42,438 bases of DNA. It comes from a virus. Position 1 is the first letter of the stretch, and each line of letters starts with the position of its first letter. The position numbers were made by a program, and so were the translations under genes. Below, one piece after another: positions 7,863 through 17,131 of this stretch. The notes below the pieces were generated by a model, which worked only from the letters and a program-made list of their open reading frames with translations, had not been told where the DNA came from and did no database searches. Location of the stretch: positions 1 through 42,438 of IMG/VR virus record IMGVR_UViG_3300037504_000632; one strand, written 5' to 3'.

Positions 7863-8338
7863 AGCATCTAGGGCAATTTATCATCGAGGGCGGGCGCGTG
7901 CCGCTGCCATTTGAGACGGAGGGTGGGCGGCAATGGTACATGCGCCAGCCATCCGCCGAAGAGGACGCGGACGGAAAATCGGCCTACCGGCTGGGCTACA
8001 ATCGGGTGAAAAGCAATGATCGGCTGGCCGATCTCGGAAATTCCGAGGACGATATCGAGCGGGAGGCCCGCATCCGAGCGGCGGCCTCCGAGCTGGCCTA
8101 TATGCTGCCGATCCTGATCGAGGACGCGACCGGGCGGCGGATTTTCGATCCATTCAACCGGGCCGATATGGAGCGATTCGAGGCTCTCGATCAGGCCGTC
8201 ATCAGCAGCCTGGCCGCGGCCTACTGGGGTCCGATCCAGCAGGCAATCAGCGAGGCAAAAAAAAAGTCGGCCCGGAATTTCTCTATCGGACGGGCCTGGC
8301 CCGACAGCGGGGCGAATGGCCCTTCCCCGGCGGAATAG
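7859..8338 (+). CDS. Tail assembly chaperone, short form (gpG-like)
   Basis: This encodes 159 residues, starting in an ATGA overlap. It is helical and acidic, with a Lys-Lys-Lys codon run at the A9 stretch (8257-8265) near its end. The position immediately before the tape measure gene, and a second frame reached by frameshift at that run, identify the lambda G/GT type of chaperone pair. The short product coats the tape measure protein during tail assembly. Confidence 0.8.
   Translation: MKHLGQFIIEGGRVPLPFETEGGRQWYMRQPSAEEDADGKSAYRLGYNRVKSNDRLADLGNSEDDIEREARIRAAASELAYMLPILIEDATGRRIFDPFNRADMERFEALDQAVISSLAAAYWGPIQQAISEAKKKSARNFSIGRAWPDSGANGPSPAE
8033..8048. repeat. CTCGGA-N3-TCCGAG palindrome, copy 1
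   Basis: CTCGGA-AAT-TCCGAGG lies inside the tail chaperone gene. It has 6-bp arms. Confidence 0.8.
8257..8265 (+). promoter_or_regulatory. A9 slippery site for programmed -1 frameshift
   Basis: Nine adenines lie in the frame GCA-AAA-AAA-AAG, so the tRNA pair can re-pair after a one-base backward slip. It is located 73 bases before the stop of the short chaperone and opens the GT frame. Confidence 0.8.
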
Positions 8339-8508
8339 CCGGGGCGACGGCGGCCCAGATGATAATGTACACGGAGGCCAGCAGGCAGCTGAATGAGATG
8401 CGCGGCCAGCCGCAGGACAAAAGCGGGCCGGTGAAGCAAAAGACGCGCCGATTGGCGAAATCGGAGCGGGAGATATTGTACAAAATGGCGGCAGGAAATG
8501 GCGATTGA
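8262..8508 (+). CDS. Tail assembly chaperone extension via -1 frameshift (gpGT-like)
   Basis: The frame at -1 relative to the chaperone gene is open from the A9 run through to TGA at 8506-8508. It gives an extension with KVGPEFLYRTGLARQRGEW, then helices with EASRQLNEMRGQPQDKSG. A slip at 8257-8265 would make a fusion of about 216 residues. The extension has no ribosome binding site of its own, and its stop overlaps the tape measure start (8498). All three facts match the conserved siphovirus arrangement. The exact slip codon is inferred. Confidence 0.8.
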
Positions 8509-11500
8509 TGATTTAGTCAGCCGGATCGTCATCGAGGATGATTTTTCGGCGACATTCGATGAGTACAACCAGCAGGTTGGCCGGGCCGAGCGGCAGACCG
8601 GTCTGTTTTCCGATTCGACGGTGCGGCTGGCCGCCGGACTGACCGCCGCAGTCGGAGCAATCGGCGGGGCAGCGATTGCGGCCAACGAGCTGATTGGCCG
8701 GTATGCCAGCCTGGAATCGGCCCAGGTCAATCTGGCGATTTCCGCCCAGGCCGCCAGCAATGAGTTCGGGGCGGGCGTGGGCACGGTGGAAACTTGGCGG
8801 GAGACGGTGGGGGAGCTTGGCGACGAACTGCGAATTTTCGGGGAGAGAGATCTCAACAATGCCACCAGCCGCCTGATCGACATGACCAAACGGCTGGGAT
8901 TGACCGAGGAGCAGATGCGGACCACGCTCAGGCGGACCGCCGATCTGTCCGCCGGGAAGGTGGATCTTGAGGGCGGGGTGGAGCGGGTCACGGCGGCCCT
9001 GCGCGGCGAGGCCGAGGCCGCCGAATTTCTGGGATTGAGCCTGAATGAGACGGCGGTGCGAGCGTATGCCGAGGCTCAGGGCCTCGTATTCAAAAATCTC
9101 ACCGATGCAGAGAAAGCACAGCTTCGGTACTCGCTTTTCCTGGAGCAGACGAACAATCTGCAGGGTCGGGCCGCCGCCTTCGCCGAGACAGCCGCCGGGA
9201 AACAACAAGAGCTAAATCGACAACTTGAGGGAGCGGCGGCGGCGATTGGGGAGCAGTTGCTACCGCTGCAGTCGGGGTATGTGGAATTTCTGCAGACGCT
9301 TTCCAGCGAGACGGAGAGCAATGTCGGGATCATTACCCAGGCGTTGGCCGGATTTTCGGCCAGCCTGATTACCCTGGGCGCGGCTCAGGAATCATTTGCC
9401 GGGGCAGCCGCGGAGACATTTAATGGCCTGCTGGCCGGATTTCGGGCACTGGCCGAGGGTGAGAATCCACTAGAGGCGATCCGGCAGCAATTGAGCGAGG
9501 ATAATGAATCGCTGGAGCGACTGGGAAATTTGACGCTCAATCTGGGGGATACATGGCGAGATGCCTACGATCAGGTCGTGGATGGGTGGACGGAATCGGA
9601 GGCGGCCCTGGATGAATTCGCCAGCCAATCGGCTCAGGCCGCCGATCAGCAGACCGGCCTCTCCATCGAGGCTCAGGCCGCCGCCCAGCAGGCCGCCGCT
9701 GCCTGGGAGGAAGCGAAAGCCCAGCAGGCCGCCGCCACAGAGCGGTACAATCAGCGTATCGCCGACCTCGAATTTACCCACGCCCAGCGGGTGGCCCGCA
9801 TCCAGGAGGATATCGCTCGCACCACAGCCGAGGCCGCCGAGGCCGCCGCCGAAGCCAGGCTTGAGGCTCAGGCCGATTTTGCCCGCCAATCCGCCGAGAT
9901 CGAGCGCGATCTGGCCGCCGACCGGGAGCAGATCCGGCGCGACCTCAACGACACCCTATCCGATCTGGCCGCTGACCGCCGGGCCGCCGAATCTGAGGCC
10001 GCCGAAAGCCTGGCCGATCTGAGAGAGCAGGCCGGGCGGGATCTGGCCGATCTTGAGCGTAGCCTGGAATCTGATCGAGAGGCGGCTATCGGGGATGCGG
10101 CCAGCCGCCGGGAAGAGGCGGAGCGGCAGGCAGCGGAGCGCATCGAGGATCTGATTAGAGATCTGGCCCAGAATCGGGCCGATATCGAGCGCGATCTGGC
10201 CGATAGCCTGGCCGATCTGGACCGGCGGCTGGGCAGGGATCGGGCCGACGTGCAGCGGGAGCTGAGTGATGATCTGGCCGATCTGGATCGTGATCTGGCC
10301 GACGAGCGGCGTAGCATCGAGCAGGATTTGGCGAATGATCTGGCCGGTTTACGCCGGGAGGCCGAAGCGGATCGGCTGGGAATCACGGAGCAATTTCAGG
10401 GCGATCTGCTCCGATTGGAGCAGCAATTTGCCAGAGACAGGCAGGCGATCAATCAGGATTTTGAGAGCCAATTCGCCGAGGCTGACCCATTCCGCCGCCA
10501 GATTCTGGAATTCAATCGCGAGGAAGCCCTGGCTCAGCTTGAGCAGCAGGAATCTGAGGAGAAATCCGCCCTGGAAACGCAGCGCGACCAGGAACTCAGC
10601 ATCCTTGAGCAGCGCATCGCCGAAAAAGAGCAGCTTCTCCGGCGAGACGCCCAGGCCGCCATCAACGAGGCCGAGAGGGAGGCCAGTACCCGCCGGGAAA
10701 TTTTGAATCGGGAAGCTCAACAGGAGCTTGATGATCTGCAGCAAAAGGCCGATGACAAGGCGGCCATCCTTGAGCGGGAGGCGAACCAGGCGATTGAAGC
10801 CGCCGAACGGGAGACCAGGGAGCGACAGGCGGCCATTGAGGAGGATCTGGCCCAGACCCGGCAGGCTCTCCAGGAGCGACTCGATGCAAAATTGGCCGAA
10901 TTGGAGCAGGAGGCCGTCGCCGACCGGCAGGCGATTGAGGAAGAGGCGGCCCGCCGCAGGCAGGCGATTGAGGATGATCTGGCCGAGAGGCAGGAGGCTC
11001 TGGCCCAGCGGGAGCAGGAGGCCCGTGAATCGGCCCGGCGGGAGATAGCCGCCGCCCAGGCCGCCGCCGCCGAAGCCCAGGCCAATCTGGATCGGAAGCA
11101 TCAGGAGGAGCTGCAGCGCATTCAGGAGCAGGAGCAACGGCGGGTGGAGCAGGCCCGGCGCACTCTGGAAAATGAGCAGCGAAATTACCAGGATCGGCGG
11201 GAGGCCCTGGCCCGCGCCCAGGGCCAGGAATTGGCCGACGTGCGGGATCATCTGGAAAATATCGCCGAAGCCAGGCGCGATAATTACGCCGATCAACTGG
11301 AGGAAGCCCGCCGATTCGTCGATAGGATCACCGACATTTTCAATAGTGCCCCCTCATTTGGCGCATCCCAGGGATTCGGGGCAAATCCGGGCACAATTGA
11401 GGGATTCGCCGAGGGCGGCGTGGTCGGAGGGCCAGAGGGCCAGCCGCGATTGGCGATTGTTCACGGCGGGGAGACGATCACCCCGCCGGACCAGCAGCCG

Positions 11501-11614
11501 CCGGGGGTGAGCATCGGCCAGATTGTGGTCCAGGTCCAGGGTGGTGGTGACGGCGGATTTGCGATGGGCCAGCAGGTGGGGCGTAGCGTGAAAGAGATCC
11601 TGGAGGGATTCTAA
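8498..11614 (+). CDS. Tape measure protein
   Basis: This encodes 1,038 residues, the largest gene here. The N-terminal 330 residues carry two hydrophobic segments (AAGLTAAVGAIGGAAIAA, and about 290-320) and helical domains. Residues 400-940 form an extremely long charged helix or coiled coil built of degenerate 11-residue-like units (RDLADSLADLDRRL, DRDLADERRSIEQDLA). The C-terminus has FAEGGVVGGPEGQPRLAIVHGGETITPPDQ, a typical tape measure tail. It sets tail length and is later ejected with the DNA. By the usual length scaling the tail should be about 150 nm. I see no peptidoglycan hydrolase motif. Confidence 0.95.
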   Translation: MAIDDLVSRIVIEDDFSATFDEYNQQVGRAERQTGLFSDSTVRLAAGLTAAVGAIGGAAIAANELIGRYASLESAQVNLAISAQAASNEFGAGVGTVETWRETVGELGDELRIFGERDLNNATSRLIDMTKRLGLTEEQMRTTLRRTADLSAGKVDLEGGVERVTAALRGEAEAAEFLGLSLNETAVRAYAEAQGLVFKNLTDAEKAQLRYSLFLEQTNNLQGRAAAFAETAAGKQQELNRQLEGAAAAIGEQLLPLQSGYVEFLQTLSSETESNVGIITQALAGFSASLITLGAAQESFAGAAAETFNGLLAGFRALAEGENPLEAIRQQLSEDNESLERLGNLTLNLGDTWRDAYDQVVDGWTESEAALDEFASQSAQAADQQTGLSIEAQAAAQQAAAAWEEAKAQQAAATERYNQRIADLEFTHAQRVARIQEDIARTTAEAAEAAAEARLEAQADFARQSAEIERDLAADREQIRRDLNDTLSDLAADRRAAESEAAESLADLREQAGRDLADLERSLESDREAAIGDAASRREEAERQAAERIEDLIRDLAQNRADIERDLADSLADLDRRLGRDRADVQRELSDDLADLDRDLADERRSIEQDLANDLAGLRREAEADRLGITEQFQGDLLRLEQQFARDRQAINQDFESQFAEADPFRRQILEFNREEALAQLEQQESEEKSALETQRDQELSILEQRIAEKEQLLRRDAQAAINEAEREASTRREILNREAQQELDDLQQKADDKAAILEREANQAIEAAERETRERQAAIEEDLAQTRQALQERLDAKLAELEQEAVADRQAIEEEAARRRQAIEDDLAERQEALAQREQEARESARREIAAAQAAAAEAQANLDRKHQEELQRIQEQEQRRVEQARRTLENEQRNYQDRREALARAQGQELADVRDHLENIAEARRDNYADQLEEARRFVDRITDIFNSAPSFGASQGFGANPGTIEGFAEGGVVGGPEGQPRLAIVHGGETITPPDQQPPGVSIGQIVVQVQGGGDGGFAMGQQVGRSVKEILEGF

Positions 11615-12492
11615 TGTATATTGTGCAATTTGGCGGCTACACGCTACCCACCGAGCAGCTGGATATGGAAGAATCTCAGGGCGCGTCCCGGCGGGGGGCG
11701 CGGGTGCTTGTGCCGGGCCGGGGCGGGGCGATTGATCTGGTCGGGCTTGGGCCGGATCCGCTGGCGGTCGATTCGATCAGCAAATCATTCATCATATCGG
11801 CAGCATCGGCCAGCGCACTGCAGACGGCGGTCGATTCATTTATCGGCGAGATGATGCTCTCCCAAAATGACGCCAATCAGGGGGAGCGGGTGCTGGTGGC
11901 CCAGCTGCCGGATGGATCGTATCGGGGCACGTGGGCCAAATGCACCGAAGCGCGGGCGCGGATGGAATATTTCCACCAGCAAAATGGCTGGCTGCCGGTG
12001 AGTGTCACCTGGGAGCGAAAATGGCCGGTGTGGTGGGATTACGAGGATATGCTATTTCTGGGGGATCATCTGGGCACATTCGCGGAGGCGGCGACGGCTG
12101 GCTGGGATTTTGGGCAAAATGTGGCGGAGCAGGCAATCAGCTCCACCACGACGGAATTTACGATCACAAATGGCGGTAATGGCCGGGTATTTGACGGGAT
12201 GATCGAATTTGACGGAGCAATCGGCAATCCGAAAGTGAAGAATCTGACGAATGAGCATCAATTCTCCTGGGCGGGCACGCTATCGAGCGGTGATAGATTC
12301 ACGCTCGATATTGCCACATACACCGCCAAAAAAAACGGCACGAGCGGCGAATGGAGCAACATCACCCTGGGCACGGCCTGGGGGCAGATTCAGCCATTCC
12401 GACTTGAGCCGGGGGCGAATGAGATCAAAATCACGAATGATAGCGGGGCCAGCTGCACATTCAGGCTCTACTATGCGGAGGCATATTTTTAA
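11614..12492 (+). CDS. Distal tail protein
   Basis: This encodes 292 residues, starting in a TAATG overlap with the tape measure stop. The N-terminal half has the pattern 'GGYTLPTEQLDMEES...RVLVPGRGG' and a WERKWPVWWDYED segment typical of phage distal tail proteins. The C-terminal half is a beta-sandwich-like domain (GNPKVKNLTNEHQFSW...). The protein forms the ring that joins the tail tube to the tip. The position directly after the tape measure is canonical. Confidence 0.75.
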   Translation: MYIVQFGGYTLPTEQLDMEESQGASRRGARVLVPGRGGAIDLVGLGPDPLAVDSISKSFIISAASASALQTAVDSFIGEMMLSQNDANQGERVLVAQLPDGSYRGTWAKCTEARARMEYFHQQNGWLPVSVTWERKWPVWWDYEDMLFLGDHLGTFAEAATAGWDFGQNVAEQAISSTTTEFTITNGGNGRVFDGMIEFDGAIGNPKVKNLTNEHQFSWAGTLSSGDRFTLDIATYTAKKNGTSGEWSNITLGTAWGQIQPFRLEPGANEIKITNDSGASCTFRLYYAEAYF

Positions 12493-12677
12493 TGGCAAAG
12501 CGGTATATCATCATCACGATTGAGAATGGCCGGGTGGAGTATGAGGTGGCAAATCTACCCCATATGGAGATACAATTGGCCCTGACCGACGTGATGCGGG
12601 ATAATCTGAGAAAATGGCAGGAAGAGCAGCAGGCCAGAAGCCGCCGATCAGAGGAGATCGCCGATGATACGGATTGA
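12492..12677 (+). CDS. Small tail-tip-associated hypothetical protein
   Basis: This encodes 61 residues, starting at the last base of the distal tail stop (TAATG) and overlapping the next gene by 14 bp. A short beta part (RYIIITIENGRVEYEVANLP) is followed by an amphipathic helix rich in Gln, Arg and Glu. I recognise no family. The coupling on both sides suggests it belongs to the tail tip, perhaps as a small assembly factor. Confidence 0.6.
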   Translation: MAKRYIIITIENGRVEYEVANLPHMEIQLALTDVMRDNLRKWQEEQQARSRRSEEIADDTD

Positions 12678-14982
12678 TCTGCTAGATCCGACCACCGGAT
12701 TTGTGGCCGGGAATCAGCCGATCAGGACAGCCAGCCGGGTGCGGCGCACGCTGGGCCTGGACCGAATCGGCAAATGGGCATTCGATGTATCGGTGGCAGA
12801 CCCGGCATTCGAGAATATCGAGGGTAGCGATTTTCGGGTGTATTGGGCCAGCGGAGGCGATACGCATCTGCTGGGCGAATGCAGCTATCTCGATCACGGC
12901 GTGCAGGCCCAGGCCGGAGGCGCGGCGGTCTCGGTGCAGGCCAGCGGGCGACTGCGAGATCTGGCCCGCCAGACCGTGCTGCAGCGATCTTTTGATGGAG
13001 CGACCGATACCGTGAATGATGTACTGAGCGAGATCGTGCCGCTCAGATCGGGCTGGTCTCTGGGGGATGTGGACACAATCACCACGCCCGCCCCGATGGA
13101 TTTCTGGTACGAGACGGTGTATGACGGGGTGCGGCTGCTGGCAGAGACATTTGATTACCATTTCCGGGAGGGAGCGACCAGCAAGACGCTCGATTTTGGC
13201 GCATTCGGGGATGATAGCGGTCTGCTGCTGGTCGGCGGCTCTCAATTCGCCTCCGTTTCGGGGATGCGGCGCACCCGCAGCGTGGCCCGGATCGAGCAGA
13301 TCGGGGTATCGTATCGGGGCGGAGATGTGGTCAATCGGTTGATCCCGTTTGGCGGAGCGGTCGGGGTGGCGACGATTGATCTGAGCGAGACGACATCCAC
13401 CCAGGCCGGATACCCGGTGCAATCGGCGGCCCTGCCCGGCGGGGGGAGCTACTATTATCTCGAAGATTCCGGCAGCATCAGCACGTATGGCCTCACCGAG
13501 CGGAGATTTTTGCGCAAAGATCTGCGGCCCATCTCCAACAGCCCGGCGGCGCGGGAGTATGCGGCCAATATCCTGTACGAGGCGACCCTTGCCAGCCTGC
13601 TCAGGCTGAAGGACCGGCAGATCACATACGATGTATCGGTGGCCGACTGGCAGCCGGGCCTGGTCCAGCCGGGCGACAAAGTGAGGCTGATGTTCCGGGG
13701 CTTCGCCCAGGCGCGTGACAGCAATGGCGGATTGACCTGGCTGGATATAGATGATGAGAGCCAGCCGGGGCAGGGCAAGGAATTTTATATCCTCGAAATT
13801 TCCGAGGAGTTCGGGGACGGGGTGCGGGCCAGCCTGAAGCTGAACGAAAACGGGGTCAGCGAAAAAACGACCGAGAATCTCTTGGCCGAAACGATCCGGG
13901 CCTTTGAAACGGCCCAGATCCACGTGCAACCGACGATCAGCCGGTACACGCAAGGGCCGTATGTGAAGCGGGTCTCCCAGGCCGATAGCGTGAGCGCCGA
14001 TTTTACAATTACGCTCGGACCGGAGACGCTCGATATCTGGTACGTGAAAATCCAGGTCGTCGGCGAGCCGCTCAAAAGCTCCGTGAAATCGGTGGTCGAT
14101 GACGGTGGCACGACGGAGACCAGCACCGATGATGGTAGCGTGGAACAGACCACCGCCGGCGGCGGGGGGATCAATCAGACGACGCTGGGGGGCGGGGGGA
14201 TTAATAAGACGACGCTCGACGGCGGGGGGATCAATAAGACGACGCTCGGCGGCGGCTCGATCAACAAGACGACCCAGGGCGGACAGGCCCACAGCCATTC
14301 ATTGACGCTAGTGGATCACGTTCACGCCGTGAATACATCGGATCATACTCACAATGTCACGATCAAGAATTCATTAAATACATCATTACCGACATTGCGC
14401 TACGATTCATCTGATAGCTCATTTCCGATCAAAAAAATCGGCACGGCCGGCGCGCCGGACGATGCGCAAACAAGTTCCAGTGACGGCGGGGAAAATCTTA
14501 CATCCGAAGACGGCGGAGGCACGACGGAAACATCATCGGATGAATCGACGCATACCCACAGCGTATCGGTAGCCGATCATACCCACAGCGTATCGGTGGC
14601 CGATCACACCCACAGCGTATCGGTGGCCGATCACACCCACAGCGTATCGGTGGCCGATCATACTCATAGCGTATCAATCGAGGCCCACTCCCACAGCGTC
14701 ACCATCCCGGATCATACCCACGCCACCCAGTATGGCATTTTCGAGGATACCCAGCGACCCGATTCGCTCACAATCCGGGTCAACGGCTCGATTGTTGCCA
14801 GCGGGGTCACGCTGGATGCCGGGAATGATTACACATACGAGCTGGATATTACCAGCGATATCCTGGCGGCGGCCACGCTGCAGCAGGATCACACAATCAG
14901 GATCGAGCCGGGCAGCGGGCGGGGAGATGTGATTTTTCAGGCCCAGATTCTGGCCGTCATCCAGGGGATTACGGTATCATGA
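12664..14982 (+). CDS. Tail-tip protein (Tal / baseplate hub-like) with His-x-His repeat fibre
   Basis: This encodes 772 residues. The N-terminal 400 resemble the tail-tip hub proteins that follow the distal tail gene (RVRRTLGLDRIGKWAFDV..., VSYRGGDVVNRLIPFGGAVG..., ITYDVSVADWQPGLVQPGDKVRL). Residues about 495-540 are a 10-residue repeat (GGGGINKTT type). Ten HxH motifs then follow in two groups, including seven in tandem units of HTHSVSVAD. The C-terminal 95 residues are beta rich. HxH pairs bind iron in trimeric fibre tips such as T4 gp37. The protein probably contacts the host. No peptidase motif was found. Confidence 0.75.
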   Translation: MIRIDLLDPTTGFVAGNQPIRTASRVRRTLGLDRIGKWAFDVSVADPAFENIEGSDFRVYWASGGDTHLLGECSYLDHGVQAQAGGAAVSVQASGRLRDLARQTVLQRSFDGATDTVNDVLSEIVPLRSGWSLGDVDTITTPAPMDFWYETVYDGVRLLAETFDYHFREGATSKTLDFGAFGDDSGLLLVGGSQFASVSGMRRTRSVARIEQIGVSYRGGDVVNRLIPFGGAVGVATIDLSETTSTQAGYPVQSAALPGGGSYYYLEDSGSISTYGLTERRFLRKDLRPISNSPAAREYAANILYEATLASLLRLKDRQITYDVSVADWQPGLVQPGDKVRLMFRGFAQARDSNGGLTWLDIDDESQPGQGKEFYILEISEEFGDGVRASLKLNENGVSEKTTENLLAETIRAFETAQIHVQPTISRYTQGPYVKRVSQADSVSADFTITLGPETLDIWYVKIQVVGEPLKSSVKSVVDDGGTTETSTDDGSVEQTTAGGGGINQTTLGGGGINKTTLDGGGINKTTLGGGSINKTTQGGQAHSHSLTLVDHVHAVNTSDHTHNVTIKNSLNTSLPTLRYDSSDSSFPIKKIGTAGAPDDAQTSSSDGGENLTSEDGGGTTETSSDESTHTHSVSVADHTHSVSVADHTHSVSVADHTHSVSVADHTHSVSIEAHSHSVTIPDHTHATQYGIFEDTQRPDSLTIRVNGSIVASGVTLDAGNDYTYELDITSDILAAATLQQDHTIRIEPGSGRGDVIFQAQILAVIQGITVS
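14146..14283 (+). repeat. 30-bp tandem repeat coding GGGGIN(K/Q)TT
   Basis: Four 30-bp units and a partial fifth code for QTT-AGGGGIN, QTT-LGGGGIN, KTT-LDGGGIN and KTT-LGGGSIN. The units differ by a few substitutions. The repeat probably makes a flexible or collagen-like stalk before the HxH region. Confidence 0.9.
14551..14727 (+). repeat. 27-bp tandem repeat coding HTHSVSVAD
   Basis: Six 27-bp units and a partial seventh each begin with the codons for His-Thr-His or His-Ser-His. Units 2-4 are nearly identical at the DNA level, which indicates recent slippage or duplication. Confidence 0.95.
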
Positions 14983-16067
14983 GAATTTTATGGCATAGCT
15001 ACAATCCGCAATCGACATTTTCCTACGGCGTCCTGTCCCGGCGCATTTTGCCGCACCTGGTTGACGCCGGACACGAGGTGATTGTGGCCGCGATGCTATC
15101 GGGGGTGGGATTCCGGCCATTCGATCTTGATCTTGATGGCCGCCGGATCAAGATCATATCATTTAATAGCTCCGGCCTGATCGGAGAATTGGCCGGGGCT
15201 GTCGAGGCGGATCGCACCGCCCTTTGCTGTGATGTGCATCGTATCCCGCCGGATGTGATGGAGCGAATCGGGGTGCATGCCTGGTCGCCGGTGCATCACG
15301 ATTTTGAGACAGATAGCGTGCTGGCCGGTTTCCGGGCCGCCGGTGGGGTGGCGATCTACTCCGATTGGGGGACGCGATCTCTGGCCCAATTCGGGATCGA
15401 GGCCGATCATATCCCCTGCCCGGTCGATCTGGACGTGTATGCCCCGGCTGATAAAATGGAAGCCCGGCGGCGGCGATTTCGGGAATTTGGTGATTATTTC
15501 CTGATCTCGATGATCGGAATCAATCGCGATTTTGATAGCAAAGGCTACTCGGAGGCATTACAGGCATTCGCCATTTTCGCGGGCAAGCACCCGGAGGCCC
15601 GGCTCTATCTGCACACAAATCGAGGGGGTGGTATGGCTCTGGATCGGATGATCGAGCGGCTGGGCATTGCCGGGCGGGTGTGGTTTCCGCCCGAAATGGA
15701 ATCGAGCGCATTTTTATTGGGGGATGATTACATGGCCGATCTATTCAATGCCAGCGATGCATTCCTGAATACATCGCGCTGGGAGGGATTCGGTCTGCCG
15801 GTGCTGGAGGCCCAGGCCTGCGGCGTGCCGGTGATAGCTCCGGCGGCCCACGCCACCGAGGAGATCATTTTCAATGGCTGGCCGGTATCGGGGCAATGGA
15901 TGTTTGCCAGAGATTCGCACAAGATTTTTGTGTGCGATGTCGACAGCATCGTAGACGCGCTAGAGGAATCGTTCACCGGACGGAGGGCACGGCTCAGGCC
16001 GGCGGAGGTGATGGGATTCGATAGCAAAATTATCGCCGGGCAGATAGAGGCCTGGCTGGGAGGCTAA
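14979..16067 (+). CDS. Glycosyltransferase, GT4 family (GT-B fold)
   Basis: This encodes 362 residues, starting in an ATGA overlap with the tail-tip gene. The N-terminal domain begins MRILWHSYNPQSTFSYGVLS. The donor domain begins near 172 (YFLISMIGINRDFDSKGY) and has the classic E-x7-E motif at 269-277 (WEGFGLPVLEAQACGVPVIA). This is the best-preserved of the three glycosyltransferases. Its lock to the tail-tip gene, and position before two likely fibre genes, suggests it decorates a tail-tip or fibre protein. Modification of host glycan is the alternative. Confidence 0.88.
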   Translation: MRILWHSYNPQSTFSYGVLSRRILPHLVDAGHEVIVAAMLSGVGFRPFDLDLDGRRIKIISFNSSGLIGELAGAVEADRTALCCDVHRIPPDVMERIGVHAWSPVHHDFETDSVLAGFRAAGGVAIYSDWGTRSLAQFGIEADHIPCPVDLDVYAPADKMEARRRRFREFGDYFLISMIGINRDFDSKGYSEALQAFAIFAGKHPEARLYLHTNRGGGMALDRMIERLGIAGRVWFPPEMESSAFLLGDDYMADLFNASDAFLNTSRWEGFGLPVLEAQACGVPVIAPAAHATEEIIFNGWPVSGQWMFARDSHKIFVCDVDSIVDALEESFTGRRARLRPAEVMGFDSKIIAGQIEAWLGG

Positions 16068-16445
16068 ATGGGCACAAATTTCACAGATTTGGCGACAACG
16101 GATGCAATCACGGCGGCCAACCTGAATGATAGATTCGACGAATTGGACGCCTACATCGGCGGCTCTACCGCCGATGACCAGCTACTAAAAGAGTGGGCGG
16201 GAGGCGGCGATTATGAGGCGACCTCGATCACGTGGGACTCCGACAGAGTGGTGACGACGGCTACCGTAAAATGGCCGGATGGATCGGCGGGCACATTCAC
16301 CACCACCACGAAAAATAGCACCTTCTTTTGCGTCGATGCGTACACCATTACGCATTCCGATAGTGGGAAAACGGTGACGCAATCGGCGGTGACAAGAAAT
16401 TCAGTCGGTGATATAACGACAAAACCGTCCTTGACTGTAGCATAG
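16068..16445 (+). CDS. Small tail fibre-like protein
   Basis: This encodes 125 residues, starting directly after the previous stop. The N-terminus GTNFTDLATTDAITAANLNDRFDELDAYI is a short helix of a kind found at the start of phage fibre and structural proteins. The remainder is beta rich and Thr, Ser and Asp rich. I recognise no domain beyond this. It may form a short fibre or adaptor with the next gene. Confidence 0.55.
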   Translation: MGTNFTDLATTDAITAANLNDRFDELDAYIGGSTADDQLLKEWAGGGDYEATSITWDSDRVVTTATVKWPDGSAGTFTTTTKNSTFFCVDAYTITHSDSGKTVTQSAVTRNSVGDITTKPSLTVA

Positions 16446-16453
16446 GAGGAAAT

Positions 16454-17131
16454 ATGAGCGATGTACTGAGATCAAATAGACTTGCCACCGGCGCGACGGA
16501 TGATACGGCGGCGACGGGTGAGATTTTCCCGGCGGGAGGGGTGTACCAGGGCACGGTATCCGAGGTGGATAGCGGCGATATCGGCAGGATGCGGATGTCG
16601 GCGCGACGGGCTGCCCTCCATGCTATGGATGGCGGGATCACAAATGCCCTTTTCTCGGATATTGATAGCAGTGAGAAATATATTGATGATATTCTTTTTT
16701 ACAATTTACACACCGGGCTATTAGGCTCTACGGATGGATCCACTCCCGGCACGACTTCGGTCATTGTGATCCCACTGGCGGTAAATTATTGGCGGGATAT
16801 CTTTATCCATATCCGAACTGGAGCTAATTTTTTCGATCAGGCCACTACCCTGGGCCTATATTCGGCCTGGAACAATACGGTGGTATCAAATTCCCGCTCC
16901 TCAAAGCTCATGGAGATCACGCTTTCCGCCTCTACGGATGTGAGAATCTCAATGGGAAATGGAAAGGAAGGGCAGGGCGGAAGTGCCGGGGGGGCAACAG
17001 CCTCAGATAGAGACCACTACGAGGTGTCGGTGCCGGAGGCGGCGCCGTACATCCAGCTGCTGCTCACTGCCAGCACTGCGCCAACGACCGGGCAGGAGCT
17101 ATATCGAGTCGTGATCGGGAGGGTAGCATGA
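16454..17131 (+). CDS. Putative tail fibre / receptor-binding protein
   Basis: This encodes 225 residues behind an AGGAGG site. It is beta rich with many Gly, Ser and Thr residues and no membrane segment. The C-terminal segment VSVPEAAPYIQLLLTASTAPTTGQELYRVVIGRVA is typical of compact trimeric fibre heads. The position at the end of the tail module supports a receptor-binding role. There is no recognisable enzymatic motif. Confidence 0.5.
   Translation: MSDVLRSNRLATGATDDTAATGEIFPAGGVYQGTVSEVDSGDIGRMRMSARRAALHAMDGGITNALFSDIDSSEKYIDDILFYNLHTGLLGSTDGSTPGTTSVIVIPLAVNYWRDIFIHIRTGANFFDQATTLGLYSAWNNTVVSNSRSSKLMEITLSASTDVRISMGNGKEGQGGSAGGATASDRDHYEVSVPEAAPYIQLLLTASTAPTTGQELYRVVIGRVA

Noticed and set aside
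10349-11296. Long minus-strand frame opposite the tape measure coiled coil
   Set aside because: It arises from the repetitive codons of the tape measure gene and has no plausible start or protein features.
12682-14298. Long open frame on the minus strand opposite the tail-tip gene
   Set aside because: It is an antisense shadow of a well-supported gene, with no ribosome site and a composition dictated by the sense codons.
14146-14727. CRISPR-like or regulatory tandem repeats
   Set aside because: The units are in frame, without spacers, and encode regular protein repeats.
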